Shown: piece by piece, positions 9,705 through 20,340 of the stretch | Numbering within the stretch: position 1 is the stretch's first letter | How the letters are laid out: each line of letters starts with the position of its first letter | From: Sphaerosporella brunnea | Lineage: Eukaryota > Ascomycota > Pezizomycetes > Pezizales > Pyronemataceae | Assembly (NCBI GenBank): GCA_008704415.1 | Contig: VXIS01000083.1 | Span: forward strand, 87,975 to 151,974 | Direction of reading: 5' to 3' | DNA length: 64,000 bases | Made by a program: the position numbers and the translations under genes | The notes under the pieces: generated by a model | What the model saw: the letters and a program-made list of their open reading frames with translations, nothing else | Told to the model about the DNA's origin: nothing | Databases searched by the model: none

Positions 9705-10990
9705 TAGTGATGCAAACGAGCCGGCTTGAGCCGAGCCCAAGGGGTGACTCGAGCCGGATCGTCAGTTTTACTAGCTCGACTCGAGCCAAAGCTCGAGATG
9801 GTGGAGAGAAATCATACTGTGAGGTGGGAGAACGCGGGCAGGAGGCAGTTCACGGCCCTGTAAATGGCCTACTATGTATTTATCCCGGGGTAGATCAGTC
9901 TGATAAGTCTGACAGGCTCGAAGAGGAGTTGAGCGCTGCCTCGGTGTTTAAATCCACACCCTCCGGTATATCATGGTCACTCCGAGTGATTGCCCCCTGA
10001 CTCCAACCTGTGGTAGAATCTCCGGATCTTCGTACCCCCATTTTTCCCAGCTGTTTATTCCCATATGCTTCAACCAACAATTAAGCAACAACAAAGCGCT
10101 GCTCGACTCCTCCAGAAGCCGGTTGCGTTTCTTTGTGATATATACCCGCGCTGCCAATGCCAGATGCACTACCCTCCGCCGCAAGCCTGTCTCGAATTTG
10201 CTGAATCATAAATTTTCCCGAGGCTCCATTGCCGGGCAGCTTGGGGTGCTTCGATTCGATGTGCCTCCTATAAGCTCTGGTAGTTTTACACGAGGATTTA
10301 TAGGGACCCCACGTCTTCGAGCAATGACAACATCAAACGAGTTCGAGAGGCTTCTTGTTGTCAGAATTAGAGCCTTCCTTCTTCTTCCATCACTTGGTGA
10401 TGAGTTTTCTTTAGCATCAGATTCCGTGTCACCCTCTGTGCCGGAATCATGCTCATCTACTTCAGGTTCTGTAGTTTCCTGGCCCGGGGCTTCCGCCGCC
10501 GTTCCGGCGTTGTTTCCATTTGTTGCTCGGGGTACCTCCTCTCGAAATACTATCTTGCGGGCGTAGAGAAATGCGGTGATGATGTTTTCAGTCCACTGAG
10601 TGTCCGTGCCCCAGCGGCACTGTGTAAAGTATCTATAGTGCAGCTATTAGAACGTGTTACCTCAACGTCCACTGAGTTCTTTATAAAACCCACGCATGGC
10701 GTCTTCCTCTGCTTGTGTCCTACGCCCTGGCTGCTGTTCTCCGGACATGCGTTGTTTGATCGCTCAGGATGGGTGGACGCCGAGCAGTTGGGGAGGAGCC
10801 GAGGAGAATGGTGGCGGAGATTGTGCAGTTGGGCGGTGCTTGAGGGCGCTGCGGTCACCGGCGGGACCTCGTTCTTTCTAGAAAGCTTGAGAGAAGTTGA
10901 GCTGAGCTCGAGCCCAAACCTTTGATGCTTGAGCTGCTCCAGCACAGAAATATGTACGTTCGAGCCGTCTCTAGCTCGTTTGCATGACCA
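9705..10990 (+). mobile_element. hAT element, family D (1286 bp)
   Basis: Left end TAGTGATGCAAACGAG and the reverse complement of the right end TGGTCATGCAAACGAG form a 16-bp terminal inverted repeat with 3 mismatches. The 8-bp direct repeat AATGGGGA flanks it at 9697-9704 and 10991-10998. Both subterminal regions are rich in GAGCC/GGCTC words, likely transposase contact sites. The TIR resembles that of the CAGTGATGCACACGAG family at 17859, 23485 and 60130. It holds a relic of its own transposase N-terminus on the minus strand. Confidence 0.88.
10204..10566 (-). pseudogene. Relic of hAT transposase N-terminus with BED zinc finger
   Basis: Read on the minus strand inside the hAT element: an acidic region (EVDEHDSGTEGDTESDA), then a BED-finger signature, CCHCSKTW...AYRRHIESKHPKL, with the Cys pair and the HxxxKH histidines in place. 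An in-frame TGA sits just before the finger and the frame is lost soon after. BED fingers are the usual DNA-binding N-terminus of hAT transposases, which supports the element's class. A plus-strand frame of 197 codons overlaps it and is a shadow. Confidence 0.65.
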
Positions 10991-10998
10991 AATGGGGA

Positions 10999-13244
10999 AC
11001 TGCGAACAACGGGGACAATCGACCATGTGGTGCGAGCGTGCGTATCTCCCCAACTGTCATCGTCAGTCACTGACTGTAAAATTATTACACGCAGCATGAC
11101 TTCCGGTACGTATTCCCCTACCAAAGCTGCAAAGCTACGTCACAGTAACGATATGGCGGGGGTTTGTTTGTTGCATATGGCTCCGGCATTTGGGGTATTT
11201 TTTTTTTCGGCGATGCCGAGACGAATATATCTACAGGATGGAGCACCAGGAGTTCGGCATCAGAAATCAAGTGTGCGTAAGCATTCGAGGGTGTGAAGGA
11301 CACAGTTGCTGCGGGAGGATTAGATAGCTAGTCGCGAGTTGTGGGCTCACGACGACGCGAAGGACTATCAGATTGAAAGGAGTTTGGCATTGGCGACAGG
11401 GGCAAAATGGATGGGCAGGGTGATGCAGTGTTTTCAAGAAGGTACAGACGTGGGTGGGTTCCGCAATTGCGATGTGTTGACGAAGCTTCTTGCGTGAAGT
11501 TTTGCAGGCACGTCTATTTTCCGTCGAGATGGGCCGGCCGCAATAGATGCCTATCTCAAGACGGCAGCGCAGAGGATTGCGGCAGCAAAAAAGCGGGACT
11601 GGGCAAGGCCCGGTCGTCACACTTTCAACCCAGTATCCAAAAATACAGACCGCAGTTGTGTATGCATAGTGCTAGTGAGCGCAGGAGAACTTTAAACAGG
11701 TGGAATGTGATTCCAGATGTCTCCTTGTGTACACGCCGTTTAGCGTTGAACTTCGATTGTAATTTTTCTCTATTTCCAGCATAATTTTGACGTCGCGCAA
11801 GTACCTTATCACCGGGATTGTCTGGGAACATTGCAATCCTGAGCGAGCTTTGACCTTGCTGTCGCCGTTATCTTCCACCTTCATCCCCTTGTGCTGTGCC
11901 TTGTTTTCCTGTTTCTCTATCTACCCCTCGTCGTCCGCATCCCGCCGAATATGCTACGAGATATAGCGGAATGGTCCACCACCCTCATAGCGGCTCTGCT
12001 GTGGTGGCATGAGAAATAATAAGCCGGCGCGTGTATGCTCATTTGGGCAGCCGGGGGGGAAGGGGGTTGTGGGCGACGGTAATGAAGCTGGAGAAATAGC
12101 AGCTGGTAAGTATTCCGACCGGTGGGCGCGCATTTTGGCGATGTGCAGTTTACCGATGGCCATTGCAGGTGATAAACCTCGTATTGAACCGAATCGGCAC
12201 TGGGTCACTGTCGGATATTCGCTGCCGGCTGAGTGTACGAGGTCGAAACACAGGCACAGATTATCTGCCCTCCCTCCATCTCATCGCGCTTGTACGTGTA
12301 CGGGATGGAAATCTGCAGGTGCCACGTATGCGCCGGTGTGCGTGACTAATCACAACTTCGCACTGCGTATGATATACATATCCGAGCGGGTGATAGATAT
12401 TGACTTCTACGGTAGGGGTTTGGTTCCCGCGTTTATCAAGTGAGTCTACAGCTACGTGGACGCATACTCCTCCCACGACAACTTGCACAACCGTCACCAT
12501 TTCGAGACGGCCCTGCTACCGTGCAGCCCATACTGAATCATAGGGATCCGACCAATACAAATTGACCGGCAGCCTGCTGGTCTTCGCTCAAAAGGCAGGG
12601 AGCACTTGGAACAGCCCACCGCGTACGTGATGGGTGTACTCGGGTAACTGGAGCTCCAGATCGTGCCAAATACGATGCACGGCAGAATAGTAGGAAATGC
12701 TATGAGATTATGTTGACAATGCACGCACAAGCAGTCCCGGATATCGTCCACCAGATCATCAGGCTCGCCACATCCCACTTGGAAAGGCCGACATCGGCAC
12801 AACGGTTCCAGAGTTGTAATGTGCAGCGGTGGATTCCGCACCGTCATGCCGTGAACCTTGGAAGCGCGGCGTATACGTCAGGCGGGTTCTGCTGTAATGC
12901 CACGGTGATTACAAAGTCCGGGCGGATCAGCCGCGCGAGCACAGTGCGCCTTCGCAGGTATTGTGGCCCGCATAACACAAATTGACGATAACGTCCCGAT
13001 CGACTGTCCATTTTTCTGCTATGGCTCGCTTCACCTCCTGACGAAGCAAACGACAATGTTATCAGTTAGGCAATGACAACATAGTTCACCCCACAATTTC
13101 ACCGCACACAGCACATACTCACATCATATGTGTTGATCTGATCCGACTGTATGCAACGCGGCCGGCGAAAGATAAGGAACGACAAACTTGGAAGGGGGAC
13201 CGGTGGTAAACTTCGGTGTTCGTCACTTGGCGTCGGCGTTCTCG
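10999..13244. other. Unassigned; possible spliced host exons
   Basis: No complete gene can be defended. Frames worth a look: plus 12009-12443 (144 codons); minus 12500-12261, starting MVTVVQVVVGGVCVHVAVD with IYHPLGYVYHTQCEVVISH; minus 12847-12494, Cys-rich with GCGEPDDLVDDIRDCLCVHC; and minus 13056-12844. The three minus frames could be exons of one gene, but no consistent splice chain was found. Confidence 0.25.
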
Positions 13245-13395
13245 CTCGGACACATGCCGAGCCGGCCCGAGCCAAAACCTCGAGCTGCAAGCCGAGCCGA
13301 GTAGAGCCTGGCCCCCTGACGAGCGGAGCAGGCTCGGACGGGTTGCCCGCGGAGCCGAGCTTTGGCTCCAGCCCGGTGGTGGGAGAAGACCCTAG
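13245..13395. repeat. GAGCC-rich block, probable hAT subterminal relic
   Basis: About 12 GAGCC/GGCTC words in 150 bp, like the subterminal parts of the 9705-10990 hAT element. No TIR or target duplication found, so it is called only by composition. Confidence 0.35.
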
Positions 13396-13521
13396 ATGGC
13401 TGTGTGGGGCGGAAAATACAACAATATGCTATGAAATTCCTTGATTGCGAAAGCTCCAAGAAAAGGCCGCCCACACGTCTCTTCAGCCCCCACCACAACA
13501 CACTTACGCCGAAAAATAACC

Positions 13522-13739
13522 ATGGCCGCACGTTCCCAGGCTGCTACCTCTTCAGCAGAAGATGAAATTGAGGCGTTGAACAAGAAGATGGCGGGTAGTT
13601 GAGATAATTGCTATTTGATATCTGTTTGTTGGTGCAAACTGACCGGGCGGACTAGACACGCACTTCAGAGCTGCAGACGCGCGAACCCTCACTGGGCTCA
13701 AACATCCCAGTATTGATGTCTTCATATATAGAGAAGGAT
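13522..13739 (+). CDS. 5' end of a host gene, truncated by satellite DNA
   Basis: ATG at 13522 in a strong context (aataaccATGGCC). Exon 1 (13522-13594, 73 nt) encodes MAARSQAATSSAEDEIEALN plus KKMA, a charged helical start. A 61-nt intron follows (13595-13655): donor GTAGTT, branch-like aactgac, acceptor actag. Exon 2 continues open (DTHFRAADARTLTGLKHPS) until it merges with the 150-bp satellite from about 13740. The start, intron signals and phase (1) agree, but the rest of the gene is absent or replaced. Product unknown. Confidence 0.45.
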
Positions 13740-13980
13740 TACACTTTCTCGTAGGAGATCATCAAAGGAAGCTCAAACTCCCCGTGTCTTCAAATCTATC
13801 CCCCCATGGAGGGTCGTCATGTGGGGTGGCCCTGTGGCTCTCCGGGTCAAACTGTGCTACCGGCCTTTACTCTCTATGCCATGAGCTTAAACTTACAGAT
13901 ATAGGGCACCAAAGGACAATCATTCTGCCACTGTATTCAAATATATCCCCCCATGCATGCTTGTCATATAGGGTGGCCGG
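13740..13980 (+). repeat. About 150-bp satellite, left part of a split array
   Basis: Contains the landmarks of the satellite unit: attcaaatctatcccccca, tgg..gcttgtcat, ctctccgggtcaaa, cggcctttactctctat, gagct.aaacttacagatat. It is interrupted by the hAT element at 13981 and resumes at 14851. Confidence 0.8.
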
Positions 13981-14850
13981 CAGGGCTGTCAAAAGTCCGG
14001 CCAGTCCGGCTCTGAGCGCGGCCTGAACCGGACTGATTGAAACGGGCTTTTCAAATCTCGGCCCGTTTGGACCACGCATTTCCGATCGAGATCCAGGCGC
14101 CTACGGGCGCCCGTCAGGCCCTGAAAGACCCGGCGCCCGGCGGGCCCTCTAGGCACCTGGTCTACAATACCTAAAAAAACAGGGACAACTATACGAACAA
14201 ACAGGTCGCAAAACTGAAGTACTGCCCGCTCCATCTCCGCCGACCCGTGTTCCGAGTCTACCACTTATCATGATGTGCGTTCGTGAGATTGTTTCTCTGG
14301 CGGGAGTGCAGGACTTCGATAGGCGCCGCCCGGCGCCGGATTACTAGGGGATGACCGGCACGGTGATCGGGCCGATATCCGAGGCACACAAAATGCGGAT
14401 CCCCGGGTTCCAAATACTCGGAAGCTAACGGGTCGATCTCAATTAAATTTTTGTCGATCAAGGACGAAATGCCCGAGCGCGTTCCGCTGGGCGCGTGTGT
14501 CGTTTGGAAGAGACATTTCCGGCTGACAAGTGAGGGCGGTTCCAATTTTTTTTTCTTTTTCTCTGCCTTTCTGCGAAGATCGCTGATGTCATGTTCACAA
14601 CTCAGAAGAATTTTCAACAAAAATGATATCGCAGTCTGATGCCGGTAATCTCCACTATGGGTCCGCCTGGGATTTGTGTTCTTCATGTTAGATAGTGTTC
14701 TTTTCCGGTCCCAATGGTGGTGTGATCAGATATCCAGGCTTTGCCCATCTCGGCCCGAACCTACCAGGCATGGCAAACCGCCGGCCCGACCTGACCCGAT
14801 GTGCGGGGCCCTGTATGACCCGCGGGCCGGCCGGACTATTGACGGCCCTG
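13981..14850 (+). mobile_element. Non-autonomous hAT element, family G copy 2 (870 bp)
   Basis: Ends CAGGGCTGTCAAAAGTCCGG and ...ccggactattgacggccctg. A perfect 8-bp duplication GTGGCCGG flanks it at 13973-13980 and 14851-14858, so the target was the satellite unit. Left part as in copies 1 and 3; the interior differs in length and has no transposase frame. A T-rich run is at about 14548-14560. Confidence 0.93.
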
Positions 14851-15000
14851 GTGGCCGGGCGGGCCGCACTGTCGCTCTCCGGTAAAAATGTGAGAACTAC
14901 CTTTACTCTGTATAGAATGAGCTCAAAGTTACAGATATAGGCCACCAAAAGACGCTCATCCTCCCGCTGTATCCAAATCTACCCCACCATGACTGTGATG
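14851..15000 (+). repeat. About 150-bp satellite, right part of the split array
   Basis: Continues the unit broken by the hAT element (ctctccggtaaaaatgtgag, ctttactctgtatagaatga, acagatataggccacc) and grades into the 33-bp minisatellite. Confidence 0.75.
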
Positions 15001-15480
15001 CGATTGATCACTCGGACGGGGTTGTGATGGTGTTCAGCGGTGGGACGGGCTTGGGCACTCGCTCAGCGACTGGGTCGGGTATCATCACTTGGACGGGCCT
15101 GGGATGGAGGGGGTTGATCACCCGGACGGGGCTGCGATGGACGGGGTTGATCACTTGAACGCGTCAAAGGGTTGATCATTCGGTGGACGAGGCTGCAATA
15201 GACTGGACCGATCGGGGCTGCGATATACGGGGCTGCGACGGACAGGGCTGCGACGGACGGGGCCGATCACTCAGACGGGGCTGAGATGGACGGGGCCGAT
15301 CACTCAGACGGAGCTGAGATGGACGGGGCCGATCACCCGGTGGACGAGGCTGCGATATACGGGGCTGCCATGGACAGAGCTGCCATAGACGGGGCTGCGA
15401 TGGACCGGGTTAACCAGTCGGACGGGGCTGCGATTCACGGGGTTGATAACTTGGACGGGGTTGCGATAGGGAAATGGTGG
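15001..15480 (+). repeat. 33-bp minisatellite (GATCACTCGGACGGGGCTG type)
   Basis: Tandem, imperfect units around gatcactcagacggggctga + gatggacggggcc (33 bp). In frame it reads as DHSDGAEMDGA repeats, but codon use and position suggest noncoding DNA. Further blocks lie at 18536-18587 and 19389-19593. Confidence 0.85.
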
Positions 15481-15660
15481 TGATTCAGCGGTCATGTATA
15501 CTAATACGAAAATCGACACAAAATTGCTATATGTTTTCCCGCTGGCACCGTAGGACTGCAGTCGACCACAGTCAACTGGGAACATGATCGACTGCAGTCA
15601 ACCGCAGGCGGTCCAACCGTGGTACCCAGAAAAATACCAGTTCTGGTCCTGCCTTACGAG
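15481..15660 (+). mobile_element. Right-end relic of a family F hAT element
   Basis: Matches the right subterminal part of the intact element at 18588-19388: agcggtcatgtatactaat, attgctatatgtt, ggactgcagtcgaccacagt, caggcggtccaa and tggtcctgccttacga. The terminal repeat itself is missing; it merges with unrelated sequence near 15660. Confidence 0.65.
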
Positions 15661-16060
15661 GGAGAGTGAGGAGCAGACTGTAACGGAGAAGGTCGGAACA
15701 GACTGAAGGGGCCCAAGGTACTCGCGTACAAAGGGGTAACGGACATGTTCTGGAACAAGGGAGCAGAACGAGGTTTGGAGCTGACGAGAGGTACGGTGCA
15801 CAAGATCCAGGACTCAGATCTGAACCAAGGTACTCAGGTTGGCATACAAAGGTTCAGTGATGAGAAAAGGAGAAGAAAGAAAACAACAAAGCGGAAGCGG
15901 ACATCTATATAGTCCACGTGATTGCGACGGCCCGCGCAACGTGGTAGCCGAACATAACGTCGGCGCAGCCGCAACACAGAGCTGCAACACCCTAAACCGA
16001 CCTCGCACAGACAAGACGGACTGCGAGCAACCCTGGGTAAATCAGCAGCACAACATTTTT
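15661..16060 (-). repeat. Possible LTR-retrotransposon relic, minus strand
   Basis: Resembles 42480-43030 in parts: gggcccaagg, a TATA-like ctatatag next to ccacgtgattgcgacgg, and a GC block cgcgcaacgtggta. On the minus strand the order (GC block, CACGTG, TATA, polypyrimidine run) would suit an LTR promoter. No boundaries or coding remain. Confidence 0.3.
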
Positions 16061-17689
16061 CCCCTGCATACTACCTGAACTAACCATCAGCAAAGTGCGC
16101 AATTTGGTGTGTTTGATGCCTGCATTCCGTCCGGGGTGAACCCTAACATCATTTAGGGTTTGTCAGGGCAAGTCGCTGAGTTACCTATGGCGCAAGCGGC
16201 CTTAAACCGATCCGTCACTCAAAGTTTTCCCGACTTCAATAACATTACAAGATTGAGCAACTGGTGGAAGCCAGCGCCACAGTCTTACAGAGTGCATCTT
16301 ATTTAGGGGACGGGAAGGCTGGTTCCCAAGAGTTCTCACATCGTGATCAGTTTATTATAAACAGTCGTTGGCGTCTCCACGACCGCCGACGGGTCGGTTT
16401 CAGGCCGCCTGCACCATACAAGGGTTCAGCCTCGTGCCACCACTCATTACCACAGCTCTCAGCCAACACCACCTCTGGTAGCTGACGCAGATACCACGCA
16501 TCCAGCAGCATCATCATTTCCACAGTTCGCGCAAAAGGTGCCCAGCTCCCCGCAACTTCACAATGATGGCCGCAATTTATAAGCCGAATGACCTTGGACT
16601 ACGGAACCCGCACATCTGGATGTCTGAAGCGTATCAAGGCTGAAGGGAGCAGCTGCTCACCTCCTCCCTATTCCACCCCAGATCATTCTACTTCCGCCAC
16701 TCAAGTCTGTAGTTCCCGGATCCCTCAGGGTTCATTGTATCCTGCAAGAGAAAATCAAGACCCACCAGGTACGCATAAATCCCGGTTGTGGATGTTGGTG
16801 CCGGCAAACTGATTTCAGGATTTCTTCTGCTCGCATCTAGTACCTGAAACGCGTTGTCCCAAAAAAGCTCGAAATCGACCTGCAGGCTGGGTTGGATGTA
16901 GCTGGTTCTTGCGTCGATAAAGGATACTGGCCGGTAATAAAGTACGCGTGGCCATACTTCATCGAAACGTTCACCGGCATTCGCCCACCGCTGTTTTCAG
17001 AATACTTGCTCACCATCAAATTCGAAGACAAGCACCTCGCAATCAAATTTGCAATTGCCCAGCCCTACAACCTCACTATCCGGAACCTTGTCAGTCACCT
17101 GGTTGGATGCATGGGCCACCTCCAGGCGGCCGGTGATCTGAAAGCCGTCGGATATAGGCCCTTGGACCTTTACGCCTCGTGCATTGTGGGTACCCGTAGT
17201 AGCGACGTCGTACAAGCAGTGCTTAATCGTGTTCACCAGGCGTGCCCGGAAACGCCCACGCTGTTTGCGGATAGCGGATCCCTGGGCAATGAAATCAACT
17301 ACGAAGGCCTCTGAGCCGACAGCAAAAGCGTCACCACCGACAACGAAAGCCTCAGGGAATGCGCATTCTCCACGTTTATGGCCGTGCAGATGCAGTGGAT
17401 CATGAATCGCAGCAGACATGAACTGATACCAGACCGATTGATGGCTTCCACGACCACCATCAGGCAGGTTAAATCGTCGATTGAGACGCGCTTTTTTGAA
17501 TTTACCGACATCGCTCATCATGATGGGAAGCACGAGATAATTGTGGAACATGAAATGGACGTGCGCACCGATCTCATCCGCGTAAGACTACCCTGGGAAG
17601 CCTGCAGAAGCCGGTGCGATCAGTGATTTGCTATTTGGACTTTTAGCCGGTACATACAGTGATGCTGCATACCGTGGAGGATTGAAGTA
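16061..17689. other. Unassigned, with overlapping open frames on both strands
   Basis: Plus 16892-17314 (reads KYAWPYFIETFTGIRPPLF and LAIKFAIAQPYNLTIRNLV) and minus 17551-16997 (184 codons) overlap. Both look protein-like, and a further plus frame (17378-17626) carries FFEFTDIAHHDGKHEIIVEH. None matches a family I know, and which strand is real cannot be decided by eye. Confidence 0.25.
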
Positions 17690-18535
17690 GCGGTACAGCG
17701 GTCATGTATACTAACTAGTAATATAATCGACAAAAGATTGCTATATGTTTGCGCGCTGGCACCGGGGGACTTCGGTCAATCACGGTTAACCGCAGTCAAC
17801 CACAGACGACTGGGAATATGGTCGACTGCGGTCAACCGCAGGCGGTCCAACCTGTAATCAGGGATGCACACGAGACCGCGAGGCGAGACTGAGACTGATC
17901 CAGAAACGTCGAGAACTGTCGAGACAGCTCCCGAATTGCGAGACTGACCTACAATGAAGGCAGCCTCGCGAGACCAGGCGAGACCCGGCGAGAATCTCTC
18001 CGACGCGGGAGAGTTTCGAATCTGCATCATAACCTGAGCCTACGGGTCATGCGTGCCGGTGCACCTAGGTGGGCGAGGAACATAACAAAAATGCAATTGC
18101 AGACGCTATCCTCGTACAATAGCCATTTGTGTGTCAGCCGCTCGACACGCAGCATTTCCCCGGTCGTCCTCCACCGAATGACTATGCACTGGCAACGACC
18201 CAATCAACCCCTAGAATCCCGCTCCCTGCAGACCCTTCACGACCCGAGCTATGCCTCCCCAAACAACAGTGGCACCATGGCAGCCTGAGCGTTGGCGAGA
18301 CAACTGCGCACTTGCGAGAATGACGAGACCGAACAAGAACAGTCGAGACTGCCACGGGACTGGGGAGACATTTCGAGACCGAACGATTCTCACGAGACCG
18401 AGACCCTCACCGAGAATTCTCGATTCGTGTGCAACACGGCCCGTAATGCCAAAAAGACTCCCAGTCGCGGCCCTGTCCCACGACATGAGCATCACATGTG
18501 ATCCTGGAGAGTCTGGTGGGGACGTTGGACTGGCA
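17690..18535 (+). mobile_element. Family F hAT right-end relic, split by another hAT
   Basis: 17690-17858 and 18440-18535 together line up with the right part of the 18588-19388 element (cggtacagcggtcatgtata ... caggcggtccaa, then cgtaatgccaaaaagactcc). The block at 17859-18439 is an insertion within it. The left end of this copy is not found. Confidence 0.7.
17859..18439 (+). mobile_element. Non-autonomous hAT, CGAGA family copy A (581 bp)
   Basis: Left end CAGGGATGCACACGAGACCG; right end ...attcgtgtgcaacacgg (imperfect inverted repeat). Flanks CCTGTAAT (17851-17858) and CCCGTAAT (18440-18447) agree at 7 of 8 bases. A related uninterrupted site occurs at 19278-19300 (ccgtgatgcccaaaag). The interior and both ends are packed with CGAGA/CGAGAC words. 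No transposase. Confidence 0.82.
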
Positions 18536-18587
18536 TGGGCTGATCACTCGGACGGGGCTGCGATGGACGGGGCTGATCACTCGGACG
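18536..18587 (+). repeat. 33-bp minisatellite, short block
   Basis: gctgatcactcggacggggc units, between the hAT relic and the intact family F element. Confidence 0.75.
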
Positions 18588-19388
18588 CAGTGCTCTTCAC
18601 GGTCCGTCTAAGACCGCAGTCCAGGCTGGACCGTATGCCGCGGTCGAGTCCAGTTCTCATTGAAGAGGGACCGCAACTATGCAGTCCAATCCAGTCCGCG
18701 GGACGCAGGGACTGGACAAGACCGCGGGTGACTACGGTCGACTGAATGATTAGTAAGCTCGGTGGTTGTACTATAGTAGTAGATATCCGTGGTGTTTGGG
18801 CGCCGTGTACCGCCAGCCTTTGCCGCGCGGCGGTGGACCCTTTTTGGGTGGTGGTGGGTCCTTTTCAGGTGGCGGTGGATCCTTCACAACAACAGGAAAA
18901 ATCTTGACGCACTTCACCACAGTTATGAATCTTACTTGACTGTACCGTAACCATCATCATTGTCGTCAGATCCCTTAACAACCACGACCAAAGCTCTACC
19001 GCCACCGAAGCTCCGAAGCTCAACCGCCACCAACGCTCAACCGCCACCGAAGCTCAACGTTCAGCATGATGTCTGCCCAGAGCCAGAGTTCTCAGGCGGA
19101 GATGGTAGTGGTATAGCGGTCATGTATACTAGTCGGGTCACTTGAAGGATCGGTACAGCGGTCATGTATTCTAGTAAGGAAATCGACAAAAGATTGCTAT
19201 ATGTTCGGGGGACTGCAGTCGACCACAGTCGACCGGGAACAGGGTCGACTGCGGTCAACTGCAGGCGGTCCAAGCCGTGATGCCCAAAAGAGTACCAGTC
19301 CTGGTCCTGCCTTACGAATGGACCGTCACGTGCGATCCAGTGCAGCCTGGAGGGGGGGACTGGACCAGACGGACCCTGAGGGGCACTG
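18588..19388 (+). mobile_element. Non-autonomous hAT element, family F (801 bp)
   Basis: Left end CAGTGCTCTTCACGGTCCGT; reverse complement of the right end CAGTGCCCCTCAGGGTCCGT. The flanking 8 bp CTCGGACG are identical (18580-18587 and 19389-19396). Because the surrounding minisatellite contains this word repeatedly, that match alone is weaker evidence than for the other copies, but the TIRs are clear. Subterminal CTGCAGTCGAC/GGTCGACTG words recur on both sides. Related to the 21326-22721 element, which keeps transposase sequence. Confidence 0.85.
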
Positions 19389-19593
19389 CTCGGACGGGGC
19401 TGCGATGGACGGGGTGGATCACTCAGTGGACGGGGCTGCGATGGTTGGGGTGGATCGCTCGGTGGACGGGGCTGAGATGGACGGGGTTGAAGACTAGGCT
19501 CGGACGGGGCGGGGACGGACGGGGTTGGGCACCCAGACGGGTCAAAGGTTTGGTCACTCGGACGGGCCGGAGGTGGACGGGGCCGATCACTCG
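19389..19593 (+). repeat. 33-bp minisatellite, third block
   Basis: ggacggggctgcgatggacg-type units up to the start of the Copia LTR at 19594. Confidence 0.8.
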
Positions 19594-19754
19594 TGTTGAG
19601 ACATTTAGTATGACTCCCTGGTGGATCCGAGTATGAACTGGTGATATACTAGTGCTCGTTTCTGCCCTTAAGGGAGCAGCAACTCGCACTTACCTCTGTA
19701 CCTTGCAATATATCTACCTTCTTAGTGTCCCCTGTGCAAATCCCATCATCAACA
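19594..19754 (+). repeat. Copia 5' LTR (161 bp)
   Basis: Begins TGTTGAGACATTTAG, ends ATCATCAACA, and is followed at once by the primer-binding site. Relatives: 58542-58716 (plus), and more distantly 58128-58263 (minus), 2570-2708 and 6404-6571. It interrupts the minisatellite. Confidence 0.85.
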
Positions 19755-19771
19755 GGTTATAAGCCCGGCGC
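19755..19771 (+). promoter_or_regulatory. Copia primer-binding site (half initiator tRNA-Met)
   Basis: GGTTATAAGCCCGGCGC is nearly complementary to the anticodon-arm region of initiator tRNA-Met, the classic Copia primer site made by cutting the tRNA in half. The other copy, on the minus strand at 58111-58127, reads GGTTGTGAGCCCGGCGC. Confidence 0.7.
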
Positions 19772-20340
19772 TACGACTTCACTAAGAACAGACAACCTCA
19801 GCAAGAGACGCGACGACGAAGGTCGATGCCGCAGCACAACCGAAGACCCGAAAGGAGAAGTCGCGACAAGGTCGGAAAACGAGCTGCTACGGACACGTTT
19901 GAGCGGCGGGACCCTGAAGTCGTGGGCTTAAGACAACTGGAGCTTGGAGGATCGTTTACGGACCGGAAAGAAACGACTGTAGCTCATCGAAAACCTGAGA
20001 ACTGCAGACCGCGAGAATAGACGACAAGATGGCTATGCAACGAGTGCCATTGCTCCAGAGCGACAACCACCCAGTATGGATGAAAGCTATGAAACGTCGC
20101 CTGCAGGGAGCTGGACTGTACAATCTGATATCTGGTGATCGAAAGCAACCGAAACTGACGACTGTACCACATGGAGCGACGATATTTTCATCAGACGAGG
20201 CATTCGGCAGCTAGGGTATGAGTATATACTGATGGACGAAGCGGTTGGGAATCGGGAGGACATGGGATCACGTGACGCTGTGAAGGATCGGTTCCACGGG
20301 TCGAAAGAGAAACGTTTTGAGCTCAGCGCCCACCTCACAA
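19772..20340 (+). pseudogene. Copia leader and gag start, truncated
   Basis: After the leader the frame MAMQRVPLLQSDNHPVWMKA starts at 20029 and runs to a TAG near 20212. In-frame sequence continues as far as KDRFHGSKEKRFELS, then is lost about 20340. The N-terminal motif (short hydrophobic start, then NHPVWMKAMKRRLQGAGLYN) is the Copia gag start. No protease, integrase or RT follows, so the element is truncated. Confidence 0.8.

Noticed and set aside
10204..10566. 197-codon plus-strand ORF (9973-10566) as a gene
   Set aside because: It opens inside a hAT element and overlaps the antisense BED-finger relic; no motif of its own.
17859..18439. Classification as a Mutator-like element with 9-10 bp duplications
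   Set aside because: With the first base of the TIR taken as C, copy C gives a perfect 8-bp duplication (GTGATGTG) and copy A 7 of 8, which fits hAT better than Mutator.
18580..19396. CTCGGACG duplication as independent proof of the family F insertion
   Set aside because: The word is part of the surrounding 33-bp minisatellite, so identity at the flanks could arise by chance. The call rests on the TIRs.
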